From: Polaribacter butkevichii
GTDB taxonomy: Bacteria > Bacteroidota > Bacteroidia > Flavobacteriales > Flavobacteriaceae
Direction of reading: 5' to 3'
Assembly: GCF_038024105.1 (NCBI RefSeq)
Contig: NZ_CP150661.1
Coordinates: 992,001 to 1,056,000 of the forward strand
Length of the DNA: 64,000 nucleotides
Made by a program: the position numbers and the translations under genes. Below, piece by piece: positions 17,758 through 26,206 of this stretch; positions within the stretch are counted from its first letter, which is position 1, and every line of letters begins with the position of its first letter. The notes under the pieces are model-generated. The model was not told where the DNA came from, did no database searches, and was given only the letters and a program-made list of their open reading frames with translations.

Positions 17758-18177
17758 ATGGCAACAAACAGAACATTTACAATGCTTAAACCAGATGCTG
17801 TAGAAAACGGACATACTGGCGCTATATTAGAAAAAATTAATGCTGCAGGATTTAGAATCGTAGCTCTTAAAAAAACTCAAATGACAAAAGCTGATGCTGA
17901 GACTTTTTATGCAGTGCATAATGAGCGTCCGTTTTTTGGAGAACTAGTTGAGTTTATGACACGTGGACCAATTGTAGCTGCAATCTTAGAAAAAGAAAAT
18001 GCTGTAGAAGATTTTAGAACTTTAATTGGTGCTACAAATCCTGCGGATGCTGCTGAAGGAACTATTAGAAAAATGTATGCTACTTCTATGGGAGAAAATG
18101 CTGTACATGGTTCTGATTCTGATGAAAATGCAGAAATCGAAGGAAACTTTCACTTTTCTGGAAGAGAGCAATTTTAA
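17758..18177 (+). CDS. ndk: Nucleoside diphosphate kinase
   Basis: A 139-residue enzyme that moves the terminal phosphate between nucleoside triphosphates and diphosphates in the cytoplasm. It has the N-terminal [19 protein letters not shown], the [12 protein letters not shown] segment, [18 protein letters not shown], and the phospho-histidine motif [12 protein letters not shown] (His near residue 118). Standard length. It is transcribed alone, with its own promoter and a strong terminator shared with the convergent TPR gene. Confidence 0.97.
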   Translation: MATNRTFTMLKPDAVENGHTGAILEKINAAGFRIVALKKTQMTKADAETFYAVHNERPFFGELVEFMTRGPIVAAILEKENAVEDFRTLIGATNPADAAEGTIRKMYATSMGENAVHGSDSDENAEIEGNFHFSGREQF

Positions 18178-18212
18178 GGGTTTATCAAAAATCTTAGAAA
18201 AATTATATTTTA

Positions 18213-18242
18213 AAAAACTCACAACTTTCGTTGTGAGTTTTT
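18213..18242. terminator. Bidirectional terminator after ndk
   Basis: AAAAACTCACAAC (18213-18225) pairs with GTTGTGAGTTTTT (18230-18242) around TTTC. A and T runs flank both sides; it lies 11 bases from the end of the convergent TPR gene. Confidence 0.9.
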
Positions 18243-18253
18243 TTGTTCTTATA

Positions 18254-19372
18254 CTATTCTGATAAACAATATTCCTTTCGCAAACCTTCTACTTCATTTG
18301 TATTATAAGTTTTATCGTACTTATGTTCTTTGGCTTTAGACAAGGCATTACAAGCTTTATTCAATTGATTACCCCCTATGTAAACTAAAGCTAAACATCT
18401 ATAAGCGTACGAATTAACCTCATTTTCTTCCAATGCTTTTTGTAAATCTTTAATAGCTTCTTCTGCTCTTCCTAATTTATGATATATTTCACCTCTTGTT
18501 GCCCAAATAGTTTTTTCTACCGAAATGTCTTTTTCTAATAACTTATGACTTCTTTTATCTGCTATCGTTTTTTCAATAAAATATAAAGCCTTCGCATAAT
18601 CTCTTGTTTCTAAGTAAAGCTTCGCTTTATTAAAAAAGGCATAATAATTATTTGGGTTAATTTCATGACATTTATTTAAATACTCTAAAGCTAAATCATA
18701 CTCTTTAATCTTTAATAATAACCAACCTAAGTTATTTAAAACAGCCTGATTATTTCCATCTATAGCTAAAGCCTTATAATTATACATTAATGCTTTTTCA
18801 TAATCTTCAATAGCGGTATAAGCTATGGCTAAACTATGGTATATACTTCTTTCTGCAGAAAACCTTATTTTATTTGGACTTAATTTAGAAAGAATAAAAT
18901 TAAAATCCTCTAAAGATTCATCATAGAAACCAAGTCCAGAGTTTAATTTACCTCTTCTAAAGGTCCATGTTAAGTTATCCTTTCCATAAGGTAAAATAGC
19001 ATTACATATTCCTATTTTTTTATATGCTTTTTTACCTTTAACAACTTCTCCTTCTAAAGTATAATCAACACGTTTTTTTACTTTATCATTTTTATACTTC
19101 CAAACCGTTTTAACCTTACCGTTAGGAAAATAAAAATTAGCAATACTATCATGATACCCTTTAGCGTTAAATACGTAGTTAGACCTTAAAGCACCACTTT
19201 TATAAAAAGTTTTATAACCTAAAAGTTTTCCAGACTTAAAACTTCTTGTAACTCTTAAATTACCATTTTCATAATAAGATTTAGCTGGTAAATCTTTATA
19301 AAGTTTAGCTCTTTGAGAAAAACCAAATAAAGGGGATAATAATATAAAAAGACTAACTATAAATTTATTCAC
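18254..19372 (-). CDS. Exported MORN-like/TPR repeat protein
   Basis: A 372-residue protein with a signal peptide (cleavage likely after S-P-L-F-G-F-S, near residue 20). Residues about 25-110 hold MORN/YwqK-like repeats (YYENGNLRVTRSFKSGKLLG, FYKSGALRSNYVF, YFPNGKVKTVWKY). From about 165 to 350 there are five or six tetratricopeptide repeats (ALAYTAIEDYEKALMYNYKA, NLGWLLLKIKEYDLALEYL). Both repeat types bind proteins; a periplasmic scaffold role is likely, but no function is known. It is the last gene of the recF run, 17 bases after the DUF721 gene. Confidence 0.8.
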   Translation of the reverse strand: MNKFIVSLFILLSPLFGFSQRAKLYKDLPAKSYYENGNLRVTRSFKSGKLLGYKTFYKSGALRSNYVFNAKGYHDSIANFYFPNGKVKTVWKYKNDKVKKRVDYTLEGEVVKGKKAYKKIGICNAILPYGKDNLTWTFRRGKLNSGLGFYDESLEDFNFILSKLSPNKIRFSAERSIYHSLAIAYTAIEDYEKALMYNYKALAIDGNNQAVLNNLGWLLLKIKEYDLALEYLNKCHEINPNNYYAFFNKAKLYLETRDYAKALYFIEKTIADKRSHKLLEKDISVEKTIWATRGEIYHKLGRAEEAIKDLQKALEENEVNSYAYRCLALVYIGGNQLNKACNALSKAKEHKYDKTYNTNEVEGLRKEYCLSE

Positions 19373-19389
19373 ATTCTTATTTATTTTAA

Positions 19390-19686
19390 TTACATCAACA
19401 CCACTTTAGAAATCAGATCATCACCTATTTCTTCATTCATCATTTTTACAATTTTATCTTTACCATAACTTAACTCTTCTCTTAAAACAGAAGAATTTAA
19501 GTTAACTACCAAGGTTTTATTTTGCAATTTCACAGAAGTTGTATGAGTAGCAACTCCGGGTCCCATCATTTTATTCCAAGTTTCTTCTATCTTTATTTTT
19601 TGCATTCCCTTACTCAAGTTGTTTTCCTTGATAAAAAATTGCATTAAATCTTTTACTGAAAATGAATCGTTTTCTCTTTTTGCCAT
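19390..19686 (-). CDS. DUF721/DciA-like protein
   Basis: A 98-residue basic protein with the DUF721 pattern: an N-terminal helix, then IEETWNKMMGPGVATHTTSV, TLVVNLNSSVLREELSYGKDK and IVKMMNEEIG. DUF721 proteins are related to the N-terminal part of DciA, which helps load the replicative helicase in bacteria lacking DnaC. The location directly after recF is typical in Bacteroidota and fits a role in replication. Orthology with DciA is inferred, since this form is much shorter than proteobacterial DciA. Confidence 0.8.
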   Translation of the reverse strand: MAKRENDSFSVKDLMQFFIKENNLSKGMQKIKIEETWNKMMGPGVATHTTSVKLQNKTLVVNLNSSVLREELSYGKDKIVKMMNEEIGDDLISKVVLM

Positions 19687-19745
19687 TATTATGGATATTG
19701 GATATTTATTAACAGATTACTTCGTCACTTTTACTCGTAATGACA

Positions 19746-20825
19746 TTATAACTTAAAAATCTGATATTCTTTACTTCCTTGTTTTAATATATTTTCTGTT
19801 CTTTCAAAATGAGTGTCTGTTATAAATATTTGTCCAAATTCATCATTATTTACCAAATCTATAATTTGAGACACCCTATTTTCATCTAATTTATCAAAAA
19901 TATCATCTAATAATAAGATAGGAATCACTTTAGATTGTTGTTTGATAAACTCAAACTGCGCCAATTTTAATGCAATTAAATACGATTTTTGCTGTCCTTG
20001 AGACCCAAACTTTTTAATAGGATATTCTCCAATATCAAAACTCAAATCATCTTTATGTATTCCCGATGTTGTATACTGTATAATCTTATCTTTTACCAAA
20101 GATTTTTGCAATAAGTCTTTCATTTCAAAATCATGCAACTGACTTTTATAAGCTAAATTAACAAGTTCTTTATCCCCAGAAATTATTTGATATTTTTCAT
20201 TAAATATAGGTATAAATTCTTCTAAAAACTGTTTTCTAACCTCATAAATTCGAGTACCAAATTCAGAAAGTTGCTCATCATAAACACTTAAATTTAAAGC
20301 ATCAAAAGTTCTATTAGCTGCAAAATATTTTAACAATGCATTTCTTTGAGAAAGCACCTTATTATAAGACAATAAATCTTTTAAATAGGTTTTGTTTTGT
20401 TGAGAAATAACACCATCAATAAATTTTCTTCTCGTATCACTTCCTTCGGTAACCAAATCTCTATCCGCAGGCGAAATAATAACCAAAGGTAACTGACCGA
20501 TGTGTTCAGAAAACTTCTCGTAACTTTTTCCATTTCTTTTTAAAACCTTCTTTTGACCTTTTTTAAGACTGCATACTATTTTTTCGTTTCTATCATTTAA
20601 AAGGTAATCTCCTTCTATCATAAAAAACCCTTCTCCGTGCCTAATATTCTGAACAGCGACAGCATTAAAGTAACTTTTTGTAAAAGATAAGTAATAAATA
20701 GCATCTAACACATTGGTTTTTCCAATACCATTATTACCCACAAAACAATTTATTTTCTTCTGAAAATCAAAAGATTGCGACTCTATATTTTTAAAATTAA
20801 GCAAAGAAATTTTCTGTAAATACAT
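19746..20825 (-). CDS. recF: DNA replication/repair protein RecF
   Basis: A 359-residue SMC-like ATPase that loads RecA at gaps with RecO and RecR. Walker A is GNNGIGKTN (residues 30-38). The ABC signature lies in [15 protein letters not shown] near 278 and Walker B in [16 protein letters not shown] near 312. It starts with the typical [16 protein letters not shown]. Standard length. Downstream, at 59 bases, is the DUF721 gene. dnaA, dnaN and gyrB, common neighbours elsewhere, are not here. Confidence 0.96.
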   Translation of the reverse strand: MYLQKISLLNFKNIESQSFDFQKKINCFVGNNGIGKTNVLDAIYYLSFTKSYFNAVAVQNIRHGEGFFMIEGDYLLNDRNEKIVCSLKKGQKKVLKRNGKSYEKFSEHIGQLPLVIISPADRDLVTEGSDTRRKFIDGVISQQNKTYLKDLLSYNKVLSQRNALLKYFAANRTFDALNLSVYDEQLSEFGTRIYEVRKQFLEEFIPIFNEKYQIISGDKELVNLAYKSQLHDFEMKDLLQKSLVKDKIIQYTTSGIHKDDLSFDIGEYPIKKFGSQGQQKSYLIALKLAQFEFIKQQSKVIPILLLDDIFDKLDENRVSQIIDLVNNDEFGQIFITDTHFERTENILKQGSKEYQIFKL

Positions 20826-20908
20826 GAATAGAATTTGATATTGAAAACGTTTTGCAAATTATTGAAAATTTAGCGAATTATCCGCTTTTAAAATCCAATT
20901 AAAAAAAC

Positions 20909-20916
20909 TATTTTTG
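20909..20916 (+). promoter_or_regulatory. Candidate -7 element for the TPR membrane protein
   Basis: TATTTTTG matches TAnnTTTG, 24 bases before the ATG at 20941. It favours that ATG over a TTG 27 bases upstream, which lies inside the element. Confidence 0.6.
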
Positions 20917-20940
20917 TCGCCACTAATTTTTAAGGAAAAC

Positions 20941-21705
20941 ATGGCTACATACAAGAAGAAATATAAAGCAGAAGGTAAAAAAGAAGAAAATCAAGTTGAT
21001 GAATCTGAATTTGAAACAGCAGGAGTCTTAAATACATTAGACGAAACAGCCTCTAAATCAGAACAATGGATTGAAAAAAATAACAAACCTTTGTTTTTTG
21101 CATTAATAGCAGTTGTTGTAATATTTTTAGGATACTTAGGATATCATAAATATGTAGTACAACCAAATGAATTAGAAGCTTCTAACGAGTTAGCTTTTCC
21201 TAGAAAATATTTTGATGAAGCAGCAACAGCTGGTTCTGGAATAGACTCTTTATTAACTTTAGGTTTAGAAGGTGCAGATGGAAAATACGGTTTCTTAGAC
21301 ATCGCAGATTCATTTAGTGGTACAGATGCTGGTAATTTAGCAAACTATTACGCTGGTGTTTCTTACTTACAAATGAAAAAATATGACAAAGCAATTGAAT
21401 TTTTAAGTAAATTTAATTCTGACGATGAAATGTTGGGCCCTGTTTCTATAGGTGCAATTGGAGATGCTTTTGCAGACATCAATCAATTAGACGATGCTTT
21501 AGACTATTATGAAAAAGCCGCTAATAAAAAAGATAATGATTTTACATCACCTTTATATTTATTTAAAGCAGGACAAACTGCTATGGAATTAAAAGATTTT
21601 GGTAAAGCAGAAACATTATTCACAAAAATTAAAGAAAACTACTCTAACTCTGATCAAGGTAGAGATATAGAAAAATATATAGCAGCAGCTAAATACGCTA
21701 ACTAA
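20941..21705 (+). CDS. Membrane-anchored TPR protein (YfgM-like topology)
   Basis: A 254-residue protein with a charged cytoplasmic N-terminus (about 50 residues), one membrane segment near 54-76 (LFFALIAVVVIFLGYLGY) and a periplasmic part with three or four tetratricopeptide repeats (YYAGVSYLQMKKYDKAIEFL, DALDYYEKAANKKDND, FGKAETLFTKIKENY). The topology is that of YfgM-type ancillary proteins of the translocon, but orthology is not shown. ATG 20941 was chosen because the longer frame would start inside the -7 element. ribH follows after 80 bases. Confidence 0.82.
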   Translation: MATYKKKYKAEGKKEENQVDESEFETAGVLNTLDETASKSEQWIEKNNKPLFFALIAVVVIFLGYLGYHKYVVQPNELEASNELAFPRKYFDEAATAGSGIDSLLTLGLEGADGKYGFLDIADSFSGTDAGNLANYYAGVSYLQMKKYDKAIEFLSKFNSDDEMLGPVSIGAIGDAFADINQLDDALDYYEKAANKKDNDFTSPLYLFKAGQTAMELKDFGKAETLFTKIKENYSNSDQGRDIEKYIAAAKYAN

Positions 21706-21710
21706 AATAG

Positions 21711-21780
21711 CTTGCAGTAAAACAGTAGCGGTTGGCAGTAAATTACTGACTGCACACTGAATACTACAGACTGAATACAA
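21711..21780. repeat. Degenerate CAGT/ACTG-rich intergenic repeat
   Basis: A 70-base stretch made of near-copies of CAGTA, ACTG and GCAGT in both orientations (for example GGCAGTAAATTACTGACTGC and ACTGAATACTACAGACTGAA). It sits between the TPR and ribH genes. Its words recall the GTTAGCA tandem repeat at 36934-36975. Confidence 0.6.
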
Positions 21781-21785
21781 AAAAC

Positions 21786-22292
21786 ATGGCTACAACTAAT
21801 TTATCAGTTTACGATAAAGCAACAATCCCAAATGCGAAATCTTTTCGATTTGGGATTGTTGTTTCTGAATGGAATCCAGAGATTACAGAGAATTTACAAA
21901 AAGGTGCAATTGAAACTTTATTAGATTGCGGTGCAACTAAAGAAAACATTATTTCTTGGAATGTTCCAGGAAGTTTTGAATTGGTTTATGGTTGTAAAAA
22001 AATGATTGCATCACAACAAGTTGATGCTATTATTGCTATTGGAAATGTAATACAAGGAGAAACAAAACATTTCGATTTTGTTTGCGAAGGTGTTACCCAA
22101 GGTATAGTAGATTTAAATGTAAAATACGATGTACCTGTAATATTTTGTGTGTTAACAGACAACACAAAACAACAATCTTTAGACAGATCTGGAGGTAAAT
22201 TAGGTAACAAAGGTACAGAATGTGCTGTGGCTGCCATAAAAATGGCTGCTCTTAAAAATATTGATACCAATACAGAAAGTATAGGCTATTAA
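21786..22292 (+). CDS. ribH: 6,7-dimethyl-8-ribityllumazine synthase
   Basis: A 168-residue enzyme that condenses 5-amino-6-ribitylaminouracil with dihydroxybutanone phosphate, the penultimate step of riboflavin synthesis. It has the substrate-binding SEWNPEITENL, VPGSFELVYGCKKM, GNVIQGETKHFDFVC (with the catalytic His) and VIFCVLTDNT segments. Standard length. No other rib gene is nearby; the small gene 235 bases downstream is often named after ribH without good reason. Confidence 0.97.
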   Translation: MATTNLSVYDKATIPNAKSFRFGIVVSEWNPEITENLQKGAIETLLDCGATKENIISWNVPGSFELVYGCKKMIASQQVDAIIAIGNVIQGETKHFDFVCEGVTQGIVDLNVKYDVPVIFCVLTDNTKQQSLDRSGGKLGNKGTECAVAAIKMAALKNIDTNTESIGY

Positions 22293-22467
22293 TTGGAGCT
22301 ACTTTGCTTCAATTTTTTTTAAAATTTTATAGAGATATTGGTATTTTAAAATTCACTGTAATTTTTATACCAATATTATTTTAAAAAATACAATAGTAGA
22401 TTTTAAGAATACTTTTAACAGGTTTATTTGAGGGATTAAGTATAATTCTGTAAATTTGATTTGCTTA

Positions 22468-22475
22468 TACCTTTG
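22468..22475 (+). promoter_or_regulatory. Candidate -7 element for the mutL run
   Basis: TACCTTTG lies 52 bases before the ATG at 22528; another match, TAAATTTG (22451-22458), lies just upstream. Either could start the run that includes mutL. Confidence 0.5.
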
Positions 22476-22527
22476 GTACAATTGTTGATTTTTTTCTAAA
22501 TCATTATAAACCAATAACTCTAATACT

Positions 22528-22803
22528 ATGGGATTCTTAAAACGTACACATAACAAATTCGATTACCAACCCCGTTATTATAAAGGAGAAGGAAGTCCTT
22601 ATAAAATTGAACATAAATTAGATCAATTTAGAAAAACTGCGGGTAAAAACAAAGGAATTAAAGCTAAATTTGGTGATGCAATTGAAGATTTAAAAAACTC
22701 AGATAAAGGGGTAAATAGAACACTTTTTATCATCATTGCAATTTTAGTACTTATCTTTTTATACATCATAGATTTCGATTTATCTATTTTCAAGAGAAAT
22801 TAA
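22528..22803 (+). CDS. Small membrane protein of unknown function upstream of mutL
   Basis: A 91-residue protein with a basic, Tyr/Lys-rich N-terminal part (KFDYQPRYYKGEG) and one C-terminal membrane segment (about residues 68-86), so it is probably tail-anchored. From memory, homologues are common in Flavobacteriaceae and are sometimes labelled riboflavin synthase subunit beta because of a nearby ribH. Nothing in this sequence resembles a lumazine or riboflavin synthase. Its TAA overlaps the mutL ATG by one base, so the two are translationally coupled. Confidence 0.75.
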   Translation: MGFLKRTHNKFDYQPRYYKGEGSPYKIEHKLDQFRKTAGKNKGIKAKFGDAIEDLKNSDKGVNRTLFIIIAILVLIFLYIIDFDLSIFKRN

Positions 22804-24620
22804 TGTCTGATATTATTCAACTATTACCAGATCATGTTGCTAACCAAATTGCTGCAGGAGAAGTCGTTCAACGACCAGCTTCTGTAGTAAAAGAGTTATT
22901 AGAAAACGCAATTGATGCTGGTGCAACCAACATAAAACTTTTATTAAAAGACGCCGGTAAAACGTTAATTCAAGTAATTGATGACGGTAAAGGAATGAGC
23001 GCTACAGATGCAAGATTGTGTTTTGAGCGTCATGCAACTTCTAAAATACAAAAAGCAGAAGATTTATTTAATCTTTGCACCAAAGGTTTTAGAGGAGAAG
23101 CATTAGCGTCTATTGCTGCCATTGCACATGTAGAGTTAAAAACAAAACAAGACAACGAAGAGCTTGGTACGTCTATAAAAATTGAAGGCAGTAAAATTGT
23201 GTCTCAAGATTTTGTTTCTACAAGCAAAGGAACAAGTATTGCTGTAAAAAACTTATTTTACAACATTCCTGCTAGAAGAAACTTTTTAAAATCTGATACT
23301 GTAGAAACCCGTCATATTGTAGATGAATTTCAAAGAGTTGCATTGGCACACCCAAACATAGCTTTTTTAATGCATCATAATAACAATGAGGTATACCATT
23401 TAAAAGGTAGTAATTTAAGAAAACGTATTGTAAGTGTTTTCGGAACTAAAATGAATGAAAAATTAGTTCCCATAAATGAACAAACAGACATTGTTGGTAT
23501 AGAAGGTTTTGTTGCAAAACCAGAATTCTCTAAAAGAAAAAGAGGAGAACAATTCTTTTTTGTAAATGATCGTTTTATAAAAAGTTCGTACTTAAATCAT
23601 GCTGTAGTAAATGCCTTTGATGGCTTACTAGAACAGGGTTCGCATCCCTCCTATTTTTTATACTTAACAGTACCTGCAAATACTATAGACATTAACATTC
23701 ATCCTACAAAAACAGAGATAAAGTTTGATAATGAAAAAGCGTTGTATGCCATGTTAAGAGCCACTGTAAAGCACAGTTTAGGCCAGTATAATGTAGCGCC
23801 TCTTTTAGATTTTAATAGAGATGCTAACTTAGATACGCCTTATCATTTAAACACAAAAACTACATCAGCAAAAACGCCTAGAATTTCTGTTGATCCAGAT
23901 TTTAATCCGTTTAAAGAAGAAGCTACAAAACAGGTTCATACACCGTTTAAAAAAGAACCTCAAACAGAAAGTTGGGAATCCCTATACACTTCTTCTATAG
24001 AAATTACAGAGGAGGAAAAGCAATCGGAATTATTTGACAATCAGCAAGAAATAAAAACGCAAAAAACATTTCAAATTCAGCGTAAATATTTACTAAGTTC
24101 AATAAAATCTGGCGTGGTTTTAATCAACCAATCTTTAGCGCATCAGCGTATTTTGTACGAAGAGTTTTTAGAAAGCATTACTGTAAAAGAAGCTAACAGT
24201 CAGCAATTATTGTTTCCTGTTAAAATTTCATACTCATCCGCAGAGATAGAAATGATTTATACAATTAAAAACGAATTAGAAAATGCTGGTTTTTCTTTTG
24301 ATGAATTTACAAAAGATAGCGTTACCATAAAAGGAATACCCGTTTCTGTAACAGAAAGCAAAATAACGATTATATTAGAAGAATTATTAAATGATATCGA
24401 TTTAGAAGTACCAGACGCTAGTTTTAGTCATTTTGATGTAATGGCAAAATCATTTGCTAAAACATTATCTATAAAAACAGGCACACAGCTTTCTGAAAGA
24501 GAACAAGAAGGTTTGGTTAATGATTTATTTTCGTGCAAAGAACCTGATGTATCTCCTTTTGGAAAACCCGTTTTTAAAACACTAACATTAAACGAAATAG
24601 ACAATCTATTTAACAGTTAA
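22803..24620 (+). CDS. mutL: DNA mismatch repair protein MutL, endonuclease motifs decayed
   Basis: A 605-residue protein. The N-terminal GHKL ATPase is intact: QIAAGEVVQRPASVVKEL, ENAIDAGAT, VIDDGKGM and TKGFRGEALASIA. The C-terminal dimerisation domain is present (about 425-600), but motifs of the latent MutL endonuclease are altered. The place of DQHA-x2-E-x4-E reads NQSLAHQRILYE, and the place of CPHGRP reads VSPFGKP. The protein may thus work like E. coli MutL, which lacks nuclease activity, although no MutH is visible here. It links mismatch recognition by MutS to downstream repair. It starts in a TAATG overlap and is followed after 2 bases by a rhomboid gene. Confidence 0.95.
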   Translation: MSDIIQLLPDHVANQIAAGEVVQRPASVVKELLENAIDAGATNIKLLLKDAGKTLIQVIDDGKGMSATDARLCFERHATSKIQKAEDLFNLCTKGFRGEALASIAAIAHVELKTKQDNEELGTSIKIEGSKIVSQDFVSTSKGTSIAVKNLFYNIPARRNFLKSDTVETRHIVDEFQRVALAHPNIAFLMHHNNNEVYHLKGSNLRKRIVSVFGTKMNEKLVPINEQTDIVGIEGFVAKPEFSKRKRGEQFFFVNDRFIKSSYLNHAVVNAFDGLLEQGSHPSYFLYLTVPANTIDINIHPTKTEIKFDNEKALYAMLRATVKHSLGQYNVAPLLDFNRDANLDTPYHLNTKTTSAKTPRISVDPDFNPFKEEATKQVHTPFKKEPQTESWESLYTSSIEITEEEKQSELFDNQQEIKTQKTFQIQRKYLLSSIKSGVVLINQSLAHQRILYEEFLESITVKEANSQQLLFPVKISYSSAEIEMIYTIKNELENAGFSFDEFTKDSVTIKGIPVSVTESKITIILEELLNDIDLEVPDASFSHFDVMAKSFAKTLSIKTGTQLSEREQEGLVNDLFSCKEPDVSPFGKPVFKTLTLNEIDNLFNS

Positions 24621-24622
24621 AA

Positions 24623-25351
24623 ATGAATAATAAAATTACAGGTGCTATAAAACATTTAATCATAATTAACGTTATTATTTTTGTTGCGCCACAACTTTTA
24701 AAGTTAGATTTTACAAATGTTTTAGCGTTGCATTTTCCAGAAAACAAACATTTTGGCATTTGGCAATACGTTACGCATATGTTTATGCATGGTAGTTTTA
24801 GCCATATTTTATTTAACATGTATGGTTTATGGGCTTTTGGCACACCTTTAGAACAAATGTGGGGAAAAAATAAATTTATATTCTTCTATTTTTCTGCAGG
24901 ATTAGGTGCCGGATTAATCTATACCTTGGCAAATTACTATCAATTTAATGGTATTTATGACCAATTGATAAATTTTGGTCTTTCGGCTAGCGACATACAA
25001 AATATTTTAAATGCAGGTAGTTATAACGATCCAAGAATTGCTATATCAAATGAAGAAATGATTAAATTCTATAATTTATATCATACACCTGCTGTAGGTG
25101 CATCGGGTGCAGTTTATGGTGTGTTAGTTGCTTTTGGTATCTATTTTAAAGATGCTAAATTAGCGCTGATATTTTTCCCTGTACCAATAGCCGCAAAATA
25201 TTTTATTCCTGTAATGATTTTAGGTGATTTGTTTTTTGGTATGACCAAATATTCTATTGGAAACATTGCCCATTTTGCACATGTTGGAGGTGCATTAATT
25301 GGTTTTATCATTGCTTGGTATTGGAAAAAAAATCAATTTAAATTTAGTTAA
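24623..25351 (+). CDS. Rhomboid-family intramembrane serine protease (first of two)
   Basis: A 242-residue membrane protein with six or seven helices. The catalytic Ser is in VGASGAVYGVLVAF near residue 160 and the catalytic His in IAHFAHVGGALIGF near 222. The loop-1 and helix-2 features MFMHGSFSHILFNMYGLWAFG are also standard. It should cut membrane proteins within the bilayer; substrates are unknown. The TAA overlaps the ATG of a second rhomboid gene by one base. Confidence 0.92.
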   Translation: MNNKITGAIKHLIIINVIIFVAPQLLKLDFTNVLALHFPENKHFGIWQYVTHMFMHGSFSHILFNMYGLWAFGTPLEQMWGKNKFIFFYFSAGLGAGLIYTLANYYQFNGIYDQLINFGLSASDIQNILNAGSYNDPRIAISNEEMIKFYNLYHTPAVGASGAVYGVLVAFGIYFKDAKLALIFFPVPIAAKYFIPVMILGDLFFGMTKYSIGNIAHFAHVGGALIGFIIAWYWKKNQFKFS

Positions 25352-26205
25352 TGAGTTTTATAGACGACATAAAATTACGCTACAAAAACGGAAATATCGT
25401 AGAAAAATTAATCTACGTTAACATTGCTGTATTTATATTTACGTTACTTATTTCTGTTTTTCAAGATTTATATAAAGGACAAATTAATTGGGTTGTAGAG
25501 TGGTTTTCTTTAGATGATAACTTTTCTACTTTACTATATAAACCTTGGACACTTCTTACTTATGGTTTTTTACATGCAGATTTTTTACATATTCTTTTAA
25601 ACCTTGTTACTTTATATTTTATTGGTAATTTGTTTATAGAATATTTTACTCAAAAACAACTATTAACTTTTTACTTATTAGGCACCTTTTTTGGAGGTCT
25701 CTTATTTATGGTTAGTCTTAATTATTTTCCTTTATTTCAAGGACAATCATCAATGTTAGTTGGTGCTTCTGCCGGTATTTCCGCCATATTTATAGGAATA
25801 ACCACCTACATACCTAACTATCAATTAAAAGTTCGCTTTATTGGTTTTGTAAAGCTTTGGCATTTTGCTGCAATTTGGGTTGGTTTAGACATTTTAGCTT
25901 TATCTGGCGGAAATGCTGGTGGCCATTTTGCACATTTAGGAGGCGCATTATTCGGTTTTTTATATGTAAAAAAAGCAGCAAACAAAGAAATAAAACTTTG
26001 GGATCAATTATCGTCTATATTTTCAGTAAAAAAGAAACCACTAAAAACGGTATATAAATCACCTAAAAAAACAACTAATTCAGTAAAAAAAACTTCCTTA
26101 AACCAACAACAAATAGACCATATTTTAGATAAAATTAGTAAATCTGGGTATGATACATTAACAAAAGCAGAGAAAGAGTTTTTATTTAAACAAGGAAGAA
26201 AATAA
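25351..26205 (+). CDS. Rhomboid-family protease with C-terminal extension (second of two)
   Basis: A 284-residue protein. The rhomboid core has FLHADFLHILLNLVTLYFIG, the Ser site LVGASAGISAIFIG near residue 140 and the His site GGHFAHLGGALFGF near 192. After the last helix comes a basic linker and a short conserved-looking helical tail (IDHILDKISKSGYDTLTKAE) ending at 284; such tails occur in many Bacteroidota rhomboids. It is coupled to the preceding rhomboid and one base before the nuclease-family gene, suggesting a fixed pair with different substrates. Confidence 0.92.
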   Translation: MSFIDDIKLRYKNGNIVEKLIYVNIAVFIFTLLISVFQDLYKGQINWVVEWFSLDDNFSTLLYKPWTLLTYGFLHADFLHILLNLVTLYFIGNLFIEYFTQKQLLTFYLLGTFFGGLLFMVSLNYFPLFQGQSSMLVGASAGISAIFIGITTYIPNYQLKVRFIGFVKLWHFAAIWVGLDILALSGGNAGGHFAHLGGALFGFLYVKKAANKEIKLWDQLSSIFSVKKKPLKTVYKSPKKTTNSVKKTSLNQQQIDHILDKISKSGYDTLTKAEKEFLFKQGRK

Positions 26206-26206
26206 C

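Noticed and set aside
22528..22803. Riboflavin synthase subunit beta
   Set aside because: The 91-residue protein has a tail membrane segment and no similarity to riboflavin or lumazine synthases; the name comes from its place near ribH.
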